This document shows positions 18,737 to 29,380 of a stretch of 64,000 bases of DNA, one piece after another. Below the pieces are notes generated by a model, which saw nothing but the letters and a program-made list of their open reading frames with translations, did not search any database and was not told the origin of the DNA. Every line of letters starts with the position of its first letter. The stretch's first letter is position 1. The translations under genes were made by a program, and so were the position numbers. The stretch is from Pseudarthrobacter sp. IC2-21 (lineage in GTDB: Bacteria; Actinomycetota; Actinomycetes; Actinomycetales; Micrococcaceae): contig NZ_CP139145.1 of the NCBI RefSeq assembly GCF_034048115.1, forward strand, positions 1,364,001 to 1,428,000, given 5' to 3'.

Positions 18737-21700
18737 GGATCCGGCTGACACTCCGCCGGGACCCGGCTGAAACCAAGGACCTGGCCGTCACGGTGGACGG
18801 ACTCGCCACCGTGGCGGACATCGCCACGCAACTGTGGGTGGCGGACCCCGAGCGGAAAGGATCCCCGGCGCCGGACAACCTTTCCCTGCGCATCGACGAG
18901 GCCTTTGTGGGCGGCGGAATCCGGGGCAACATCCTCACCCGGACCGACAACCTCCTCGAGTCGGGGCTGCGGCCGGGCTCCGTGATCTCGCTGGCTGAGG
19001 TCAGCGAGAACTTCAACGCTCCCGGGGCCAATCGCGGGCCCGCTGCGGCAACGTTGCGGATCCTCTCAGGGCCCGACGTCGGGCAGGAGTTTTCGCTGCC
19101 CTCCGGCACCAGCTACATCGGCCGGGACCGGGACGTTGACATCCGGCTTTCGGACCCGCTGACCTCCAAGCGACACGCCCGCATCACCGTGGGCGAGGGC
19201 GTGGAAATCGTGGACACCAACTCCGCCAACGGCCTGCTCATGGACGGCCTCCCCGTGACCCGGGCAACGCTTAATTCCTCGGACACTGTCACGCTGGGGG
19301 AGACCACCGTGACAGTGGTGCCGCTGGGACATAACCATGCGGCAGCGCCGACGTCGCCCCTTGTCGATTTCAACCGCTCGCCGCGGGTTGTTCCTCGCTT
19401 CGACGCGCCCAAGCGCGTGCCCCCGGCCGGGCCCAAAAGGCCGGACCATCAGGCGTTCCCGTACATCATGCTGATGGCGCCGCTCCTGCTGGGTGGCGTG
19501 ATGTTTGCGGTCACCCGGAACATGCTCTCGGTGATCTTCATGATGATGATGCCGCTGTTCATTGTGGGCCACTACGTGGACCACAAGATGCAGTCCAGGC
19601 GCCAGCAGAAGGAGCAGCTCAAGCAGTTCCGCGGGTCCATGGCCGCCTTCCGGCAGGACATCACCGAGCTGCAGCACGTGGAACGGGCAGTCCGGCTGCA
19701 GGAAGCGCCCTCGGTGAGCGACACCGTGGACGCCATCTACAAACTGGGCCCGCTGCTGTGGACCCACCGCCCGGAGCACCTCGGGTTCCTGGGGCTGCGG
19801 TTCGGGCTGGGCACCAGTCCCTCGCGCATTGTGTTCGAGGAACCCAGCAGCAACGACACCGAAGCTGAATACATGCGCGAAATCCAGGGCTGCCTCAAGC
19901 AGTTCCGGGACATCGAAGGCGTACCGGTAGTCTCCCAGCTGCGCACGTCAGGGGCCTTCGGCATGGCCGGCGCACGCGGCCTGGTGGACGACGTTGCCCG
20001 CGGCATGGTCCTCCAGTTCGTCGGACTGCACTCACCTGCTGAAGCCGTGGTTACAGCCATCACCTCCGCCCAGTCACGCCAGCGCTGGGACTGGCTGCAG
20101 TGGCTGCCGCACGTGGGCTCCGGCCACAGCCCCCTCTCCGGTGACCACCTGGCCGCGGGTTCCGCCAGCGGGTCCTCGCTGCTGGCCCGGCTGGAGGACC
20201 TGCTCGATGCCCGGGAGGCGCTGGCCCAGCTCCCGGCTCCGGACGCCAGGGGACTGATTGACCCGGCCAAACACGAACTCCCGGCGCCGGTGCTTCCTGC
20301 GGTCCTGGTCATCGTTGAGGACGACGCCCCGGTGGACCGCGGCAGGCTGACCCGGCTCGCCGAACGCGGGCCGGACTCCGGCGTCCACGTGATGTGGGTG
20401 GCCACGGACATCCAGGCGCTCCCGGCCGCCTGCCGTGACTTCATGGTGGTCGACGGCGGGAACGGCACCACCACCGGCCAGGTCCGGCTGGGCCGGCACA
20501 CCTATCCGGTCAGCTGCGAAAGCCTCGACGCCGAACTTGCCGCCCAGCTCGCCCGGATGCTGGCGCCGGTGGTGGACGTCGGCAAACCCGTCACGGACGA
20601 CTCGGACCTGCCGCGCGCGGTGTCCTATGCCACCCTGATCGGCAAGGATTTCCTGGACAACCCGCAGGCCGTGGCTGAGCGCTGGGAAGAAAACAACTCG
20701 GTCCATGCCTCTGCCGTGCCCAACCGCAAGGACAACGGAACCCTCCGCGCCCTGGTGGGTTCCAAGGGCATCGAACCCCTGTACCTGGACCTGAAGAACG
20801 AGGGCCCGCACGCCCTCGTGGGAGGCACCACCGGTGCCGGCAAGTCCGAATTCCTGCAATCCTGGGTCATGGGCATGGCAGCGGCCTACAGCCCGGACCG
20901 GGTCAGCTTCCTCTTCGTGGACTACAAGGGCGGGGCTGCGTTCGCCGACTGCCTGAACCTGCCCCACACAGTTGGCCTGGTCACCGACCTCTCCCAGCAC
21001 CTGGTCCGCCGCGCCCTGACCTCGCTGCGGGCCGAGCTGCACTACCGGGAACACCTGCTGAACCGGAAGAAAGCCAAGGACCTCCTGGCCCTCCAGCGCG
21101 AAGCCGATCCCGATGCCCCGCCGTACCTGGTCATCATCGTTGACGAGTTCGCGGCGCTGGCCACCGAAGTGCCCGAATTCGTTGACGGCGTGGTGGACGT
21201 GGCCGCCCGCGGCCGGTCCCTGGGCCTGCACCTCATCCTGGCCACGCAGCGTCCTGCCGGGGTCATCAAGGAAAGCCTGCGCGCCAACACCAACCTCCGG
21301 GTGGCCCTGCGCATGGCCGATGAAGACGATGCCACGGACATCCTCGGCGTGCCGGAAGCAGCCTACTTCGACCCCTCCATCCCGGGACGCGGTGCGGCCA
21401 AAACCGGACCCGGCCGCATCCAGGGCTTCCAGACCGGCTACGCCGGGGGCTGGACCACGGATAAACCCCAGCGCCCCCAGATCGACATCGTGGAGATGGC
21501 CTTCGGGTCCGGGCCCACCTGGGAGGCACCCGCTCCCGCGAAACCCGTGGTGGAAGCTCCGGCCGGACCCAACGACATCGCCAGGATGACCGCCAACATT
21601 GTCCGCGCGGCCGAGTCACTGGCCATCCGGCCGCCGCGCAAGCCGTGGCTGGACGAGCTGGCCACCACCTACGACTTCTCCAAGCTGCCGAATCCGCGGA

Positions 21701-23178
21701 CCGACGAGCGGCTGCTGCTGGGTGTGGCGGACGATCCCGCCCGCCAGGAACAGCCCACGGTGTTTTACGAACCGGACAAAGACGGCAACATGGCCATTTA
21801 CGGCACGGGCGGCTCCGGCAAATCCGCGGCTTTGCGGGGGATCGCCATCGCCGCCGCCGTCACGCCCCGGGGCGGTCCCGTCCACATTTACGGGATTGAC
21901 TGTGGCTCCTCCGGGCTGAAGATGCTCGACGAACTGCCGCACGTGGGTGAAATCCTCGACGGCGACGACGTGGAGCGCGTAGGCCGCCTGCTGCGGCTGC
22001 TCCGGGACATCGCCGACGAACGGTCCGCGCGCTACGCCGATGTCCGGGCGTCCACCATCGTTGAATACCGGACACTGGCGGAGCGCCCGGACGAGAAGCG
22101 CATTTTCGTCCTGGTTGACGGCATGTCCGCGTTCCGCGAGACCTATGAGTACAGCAAACTGTCCGCGCTGTGGGACATTTTCCTCCAGCTGGCCACCGAC
22201 GGCCGCCCCCTCGGAATCCACCTTGTTGTTACCGCTGACCGGCCCAACTCCGTGCCCGCATCGCTGCTGGCCTCAATCCAGCGCCGCCTGGTGCTCCGGC
22301 TGTCCTCCGAAGACGACTACCTTTCGATGGATGTACCCAGGGATGTACTCAGTTCCTCCTCGCCGCCGGGCCGCGGGCTGCTGGGCGGCCTCGAGGTGCA
22401 GCTGGCCGTCCTCGGCGGGAACTCCAACCTGGCACTCCAGGCACGCGAAGTCCACAAGCTCAGCCAGGCAATGCTGCGCCAGGGACTGGACCAGGCACCA
22501 AAGATCCAGCGGCTGCCCGAACAGGTGGACCTGGACCTCCTGCCCGCCGGCAGCCCGGACCTCCCGGTCATCGGTGTCGACGACGAAACGCTGCAGCCCG
22601 CCGAAATCATGGCGAAGGGTTCGCTGCTCCTGGCCGGACCTCCGGGCTCAGGACGCACCGTGGCCCTGGTCAGCCTGGCTTATGCGCTGCGCCGGTCCAA
22701 CCCCGATACGGAACTGGTGTACATCGGCTCGCGCCGGTCCGCCGTGGCGTCACTGCCGCTGTGGAACCGTTCCGTGGTGGGCGCCGATGACCTGTCCGAA
22801 ATTGTGGAAGACCTGATGGAACATGCCAGTGGAAACCCGGGCAAGGTGGCCATCTTCATCGAGGGTCTGACCGAGTTCACGGACACGGTGGCGGAATCGG
22901 GCGTTTCACAGCTCGTGACAGCGTCCATCAAGGCCGACCAGTGGGTCATCGGCGAATCCGAGACGTCAACGTGGTCCTCCGCCTGGTCCCTGGCGCAGCC
23001 GTTCAAGTCCGGTCGGCGCGGGCTGCTGATGAACCCCGGTGACATCGAAGGCGACAGCCTGCTCAGCACGTCGCTGGGCCGGGTGAGCCCGCAGTTCATC
23101 CCCGGCCGCGGTTACATTGTGGGGCGGGGCAAGGCACGCAAACTCCAGATCGCCCTGCCACCGGAAAACAGGGACTGA
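18733..23178 (+). CDS. EssC/EccC-type FtsK-SpoIIIE ATPase with N-terminal FHA domain
   Basis: A 1481-residue motor of type VII secretion style. Order: a ubiquitin-like or FHA-like N-terminal domain (1-95), an FHA domain (~100-200; GRDRDVDIRLSD, SKRHARI, TNSANG), two membrane helices (~239-283), and three ATPase modules. Module 1 has Walker A GGTTGAGKSEF (~697) and Walker B VIIVDEFAAL. Module 2 has GTGGSGKSAA (~1023) but VLVDGMSAF without the usual Glu. Module 3 has GPPGSGRT (~1300), with Arg replacing the Walker Lys. FHA domains at the N terminus are typical of Firmicutes EssC, not of mycobacterial EccC. The ATG at 18733 overlaps the upstream stop; a long in-frame extension back to 18184 lies inside the preceding gene. 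Confidence 0.9.
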   Translation: MRIRLTLRRDPAETKDLAVTVDGLATVADIATQLWVADPERKGSPAPDNLSLRIDEAFVGGGIRGNILTRTDNLLESGLRPGSVISLAEVSENFNAPGANRGPAAATLRILSGPDVGQEFSLPSGTSYIGRDRDVDIRLSDPLTSKRHARITVGEGVEIVDTNSANGLLMDGLPVTRATLNSSDTVTLGETTVTVVPLGHNHAAAPTSPLVDFNRSPRVVPRFDAPKRVPPAGPKRPDHQAFPYIMLMAPLLLGGVMFAVTRNMLSVIFMMMMPLFIVGHYVDHKMQSRRQQKEQLKQFRGSMAAFRQDITELQHVERAVRLQEAPSVSDTVDAIYKLGPLLWTHRPEHLGFLGLRFGLGTSPSRIVFEEPSSNDTEAEYMREIQGCLKQFRDIEGVPVVSQLRTSGAFGMAGARGLVDDVARGMVLQFVGLHSPAEAVVTAITSAQSRQRWDWLQWLPHVGSGHSPLSGDHLAAGSASGSSLLARLEDLLDAREALAQLPAPDARGLIDPAKHELPAPVLPAVLVIVEDDAPVDRGRLTRLAERGPDSGVHVMWVATDIQALPAACRDFMVVDGGNGTTTGQVRLGRHTYPVSCESLDAELAAQLARMLAPVVDVGKPVTDDSDLPRAVSYATLIGKDFLDNPQAVAERWEENNSVHASAVPNRKDNGTLRALVGSKGIEPLYLDLKNEGPHALVGGTTGAGKSEFLQSWVMGMAAAYSPDRVSFLFVDYKGGAAFADCLNLPHTVGLVTDLSQHLVRRALTSLRAELHYREHLLNRKKAKDLLALQREADPDAPPYLVIIVDEFAALATEVPEFVDGVVDVAARGRSLGLHLILATQRPAGVIKESLRANTNLRVALRMADEDDATDILGVPEAAYFDPSIPGRGAAKTGPGRIQGFQTGYAGGWTTDKPQRPQIDIVEMAFGSGPTWEAPAPAKPVVEAPAGPNDIARMTANIVRAAESLAIRPPRKPWLDELATTYDFSKLPNPRTDERLLLGVADDPARQEQPTVFYEPDKDGNMAIYGTGGSGKSAALRGIAIAAAVTPRGGPVHIYGIDCGSSGLKMLDELPHVGEILDGDDVERVGRLLRLLRDIADERSARYADVRASTIVEYRTLAERPDEKRIFVLVDGMSAFRETYEYSKLSALWDIFLQLATDGRPLGIHLVVTADRPNSVPASLLASIQRRLVLRLSSEDDYLSMDVPRDVLSSSSPPGRGLLGGLEVQLAVLGGNSNLALQAREVHKLSQAMLRQGLDQAPKIQRLPEQVDLDLLPAGSPDLPVIGVDDETLQPAEIMAKGSLLLAGPPGSGRTVALVSLAYALRRSNPDTELVYIGSRRSAVASLPLWNRSVVGADDLSEIVEDLMEHASGNPGKVAIFIEGLTEFTDTVAESGVSQLVTASIKADQWVIGESETSTWSSAWSLAQPFKSGRRGLLMNPGDIEGDSLLSTSLGRVSPQFIPGRGYIVGRGKARKLQIALPPENRD

Positions 23179-23182
23179 GCTC

Positions 23183-23232
23183 GGCCCGCACCGGACGCCA
23201 ACCGATCCTTGGATTTGCGGGCCCCGGTGCGG
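23183..23232 (+). other. Two mutually exclusive hairpins after the ATPase gene
   Basis: GGCCCGCA (23183-23190) can pair perfectly with TGCGGGCC (23216-23223). The overlapping CCGCACCGG (23186-23194) can instead pair perfectly with CCGGTGCGG (23224-23232). The left arms overlap, so only one can form. This lies between the FtsK ATPase stop and the Pro-rich protein and may be a terminator or an attenuator; no U tract follows. Confidence 0.4.
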
Positions 23233-23299
23233 TGTAGAAGACTACCGGCAACACTAGTTCGCCGCGGAGGGGTGCCGCGCGCCAACCGCAAAGGTAACC

Positions 23300-23893
23300 A
23301 TGATCCGATGTTCTTCCGTGCCGCGCGGCGTCGTCGCGGTGATGGCGGTGCTGGTACTTACGCTCAGCTGGGCGGCGGCTGCTCCCGCTCAGGCCGACAA
23401 CGGCGACACCGGCTGCGCGGTGGTCTGCGGGCTTCTTCCCGCCGACCAGAAGCCCCAGCCAACTTCTCCCGGCACCGGGAAGCCCACCGTTCCTCCGTCG
23501 GCAACTCCCACCCCCACCCCCGCTCCCACCATCCCGCCGCCTCCACCGGCCCCGCCGGTCCCCGCCGTCCCGGTTGCGCCCGCTCCCGCTCCGGTTACCC
23601 CGGTCGCCCCGGAGCCCATGGCTTCTCCGGAGCAGGAAACCCCGACGCCGGAGGCCACCATCAGCGCAATCCCACCCTCCGCCACTTCCGCAAGTCCGTC
23701 CGTTGAATCCAACTGGAACACACCGGTCACCAAGTCGGCCAAACCTACGCAGGCGGCCGCAGTGTCCCGGAATGATGGCCCCGGACTGTTCGGGAACGCC
23801 GGGCTGCTGCCCATCATGGCGGGCGTGCTGCTGGTGGGAATCGCCGGGCTGGCGTTCGCCTGGTGGGGACGGAACCGGCTCTCCTCGCACTGA
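23300..23893 (+). CDS. Secreted proline-rich protein with C-terminal membrane anchor
   Basis: A 197-residue protein. It has a signal peptide (basic start, hydrophobic VAVMAVLVLTLSWAAAA, likely cut near APAQA/D), a Cys pair (GCAVVCG), a long Pro/Ala/Thr-rich stretch (~50-150) and a C-terminal helix (LLPIMAGVLLVGIAGLAFAWW) with a short basic tail. This fits a wall-spanning, membrane-tethered stalk. No enzyme motif is seen. It sits between the FtsK ATPase and the WXG100 gene and may be part of the same export machine, which is inference. The ATG at 23300 follows AAAGGTAACC. Confidence 0.75.
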   Translation: MIRCSSVPRGVVAVMAVLVLTLSWAAAAPAQADNGDTGCAVVCGLLPADQKPQPTSPGTGKPTVPPSATPTPTPAPTIPPPPPAPPVPAVPVAPAPAPVTPVAPEPMASPEQETPTPEATISAIPPSATSASPSVESNWNTPVTKSAKPTQAAAVSRNDGPGLFGNAGLLPIMAGVLLVGIAGLAFAWWGRNRLSSH

Positions 23894-23997
23894 CGCTTTG
23901 CCTTCGTGTGCTGTCCCGGGAGGAACTCCCGTGGTGAGGGCTGCATGGGCAGCGGTGCCCATCGACGGGGTTTGGGGGCCGGGATAGGTTGGGGGCA

Positions 23998-24057
23998 ATG
24001 GATCTTCCGGATGAGCCGGGGGCCGCTGGGGATGCCGATCCGGATCGGATCCAATGA
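23998..24057 (+). other. Possible 19-codon leaderless ORF and 14-bp palindrome before WXG100
   Basis: A -10-like GATAGGTT (23983-23990) lies 7 bp before an ATG at 23998 that opens a 19-codon frame ending at 24057, 18 bp before the WXG100 start. Inside it is the perfect palindrome CCGATCCGGATCGG (24035-24048), a candidate operator. Either could regulate the WXG100 gene. Expression is not shown by the sequence alone. Confidence 0.25.
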
Positions 24058-24075
24058 CTTTATGAGGAGAAACTG

Positions 24076-27537
<3,462 letters not shown>

Positions 27538-27563
27538 CCCCTCACCGGCACTAACATTGTCAA

Positions 27564-28067
27564 GTGCATTCGCAAATAACCATTCGTCCAGCCGTTGAGG
27601 CAGACTTTTCCGCCATCGCCCGGATAACCGTGGATTCGTACCTGGCAGCGGGTCATTTCGACAACGCGGACCACCCGTACATGCAGCAGATCCAGGACGT
27701 GGCAGCGCGGGCAGCGAAGGCCACCATTTGGGTGGCCGAGCGGGACCGGCAGGTAGTGGGATCCGTGACACTGGCGCTGGCCGGGGAACCGTACGCCGAC
27801 ATTGCACTCGGGGACGAGCTGGAGTTCCGGATGCTCGTGGTGGACCCTGCCGTGCAGCGCAGCGGCGCGGGGCAGGCGATGGTGGAGGCCATCGTGGAGC
27901 ACGCCCGAGGCCTGGACGGTATCAGCGGGGTCGCCCTGACCACCGGCAGGACGTGGGAGAGCGCACACGGGCTGTACAGGAAGACGGGCTTCCGGCGGGT
28001 GCCGGAGCGGGACTGGTTGATTCCGGGCACCGACATAAAGCTGTTGGTTTATCGGCTCGACCTTTAG
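27564..28067 (+). CDS. GNAT-family N-acetyltransferase
   Basis: A 167-residue acetyl-CoA-dependent acetyltransferase. It starts TIRPAVEADFSAI as GNATs do, and the acetyl-CoA loop is VDPAVQRSGAGQAMV (~93-107), with the TTGRTW-LYRKTGF ending typical of the fold. The acceptor is unknown. It starts at GTG 27564, 26 bp after the IMPase gene, probably in the same operon. Confidence 0.88.
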   Translation: MHSQITIRPAVEADFSAIARITVDSYLAAGHFDNADHPYMQQIQDVAARAAKATIWVAERDRQVVGSVTLALAGEPYADIALGDELEFRMLVVDPAVQRSGAGQAMVEAIVEHARGLDGISGVALTTGRTWESAHGLYRKTGFRRVPERDWLIPGTDIKLLVYRLDL

Positions 28068-28115
28068 CCGACCTACAGTGGTGCCGACTCATTTTTCGGC
28101 ACCGAAAGGCCCACC

Positions 28116-28499
28116 ATGCGCAAAACATTCGGCACTGGCTCCGTCTGGGAACAGACCCTCGGCTACTCCCGGGCCGTCCAGGTGGACAATACCCTTTACA
28201 TCTCGGCCACAGCAGCCAGCGGTGACGACGGGGTTGTCGGCGAGGACTTTTATACCCAGACCCGGTTCATTCTCCAGAAGCTCGGCACGGTCCTGAAGGA
28301 TGCGGGCTTCAGCTTCGATGACGTGGTGCAGTCCAAGCTCTACCTGACGGATATCAGCAAATGGGAAGAGGCCGGCCGTGCCCACGGCGAAGTGTTCGGC
28401 GGGATCCGCCCAACCCTGTCCCTGGTGCATGTCCTGCCGTTCCTGGATCCGAAGATGCTGGTCGAGATCGAACTTGTCGCCCAGAAGAGCGCCGAGTAA
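28116..28499 (+). CDS. RidA/YjgF-family protein
   Basis: A 127-residue RidA-fold protein; such proteins hydrolyse reactive enamine/imine intermediates or act in related deaminations. The fold markers are YSRAVQVDNTLYISATAA, VQSKLYLTDISKWEE and IRPTLSLVHVLPFLDPKMLVEIE. The usual RidA Arg is not obvious: the position reads TLSLVHV rather than R(T/S)xVxV, so it may belong to a different Rid subgroup. GAAAGG precedes the ATG at 28116. Confidence 0.88.
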   Translation: MRKTFGTGSVWEQTLGYSRAVQVDNTLYISATAASGDDGVVGEDFYTQTRFILQKLGTVLKDAGFSFDDVVQSKLYLTDISKWEEAGRAHGEVFGGIRPTLSLVHVLPFLDPKMLVEIELVAQKSAE

Positions 28500-28717
28500 A
28501 GCGGTTATCCACATAGAAGTACAGCCTTCGCGCTGTTGACGGGCTGCTCCGGCGCTAATTCCTGCGCGTGATTTGGCTCGTTGGCAGGCTGAGGCGTGTC
28601 TCCGAACACCCCGATTGGGAACCACCCCGCTGGCGGACCTCATTAACGCCAGCGACAGTCGGCAGGATGACACGTTGGTGCCCAGCTAACTGGCCGCTGC
28701 CCTCCTGCCCTGACTGG
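28500..28717. other. Convergent intergenic gap with a DnaA-box match
   Basis: No gene is supported here. A perfect TTATCCACA (28505-28513) matches the DnaA-box consensus but is solitary. A ~50-codon open stretch ending in a stop near 28690 lacks a start and resembles nothing I know; it might be a gene remnant. The gap separates the RidA gene from the convergent response regulator. Confidence 0.35.
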
Positions 28718-29380
28718 CTACTGCGCAGGCAGCCCGTAACGGTGCTCGGGCCGGCCGGTGGTCCCGTAGCGGAGCTGGATATCTACGGCGCCGTCGTCTG
28801 CCAGCGAGGACAGGTATCGCTGGGCGGTGGCCCGGGAGACGCCAACCCGAGTGGCCACCTCGGCCGCCGAGTACTGCTCCCCGGCAGCTAAAGATTCCAG
28901 GACCGCCGCCTCGGTGGCGGACCGCGGCTTGGCAGACGGTGTCACGTCGCCCGGAATCAGCGCCCTCTTGGCCCGCTCCACAGCGCCCTGGTCCACAGAC
29001 CCGGGCGCTCCGAGCAGTCTGCGGTACCGGGCGTAGGAACGCAGCTGCTGCGAGAGCGATTCGGACGTAAAGGGCTTCAGCAAGTACCCTAGGGCGCCGC
29101 GGCGAAAAGCCCGGCGAATTGATGCAGCGTCCGAGGCGGCACTGAGAATGATCGTGTCCACATCCAGCTGCTGCAGCAGGTCCAGGCCCGATGCGTCCGG
29201 CAGGTAGACGTCCAACAGCACCAGGTCGGGCCGGAGGCTATGGATCGCCTGGAGCGCCAGCGACGCAGTTCCTACCGGCGCCAGGGCCATAAACCCCGCC
29301 ACAGAGTCGACGTAGGCGGCGTGGAGCTTGGCCACGTGGAAGTCGTCGTCCACGATCAGCACCCTGAAATCCTCAGGCAT
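28718..29380 (-). CDS. CitB/DcuR-type response regulator
   Basis: A 220-residue two-component regulator. The receiver domain has acidic residues Asp11-13, phospho-acceptor Asp57 (LLDVYLPD) and Lys102 (YLLKPFT). The C-terminal domain holds a helix-turn-helix (SAAEVATRVGVSRATAQRYL). This subgroup controls citrate or C4-dicarboxylate uptake. I prefer the ATG at 29380 over 29386 because AAAAGG then sits at proper spacing. It overlaps the end of the kinase gene by 8 bp. The likely target is the divergent CitMHS promoter. Confidence 0.93.
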   Translation of the reverse strand: MPEDFRVLIVDDDFHVAKLHAAYVDSVAGFMALAPVGTASLALQAIHSLRPDLVLLDVYLPDASGLDLLQQLDVDTIILSAASDAASIRRAFRRGALGYLLKPFTSESLSQQLRSYARYRRLLGAPGSVDQGAVERAKRALIPGDVTPSAKPRSATEAAVLESLAAGEQYSAAEVATRVGVSRATAQRYLSSLADDGAVDIQLRYGTTGRPEHRYGLPAQ

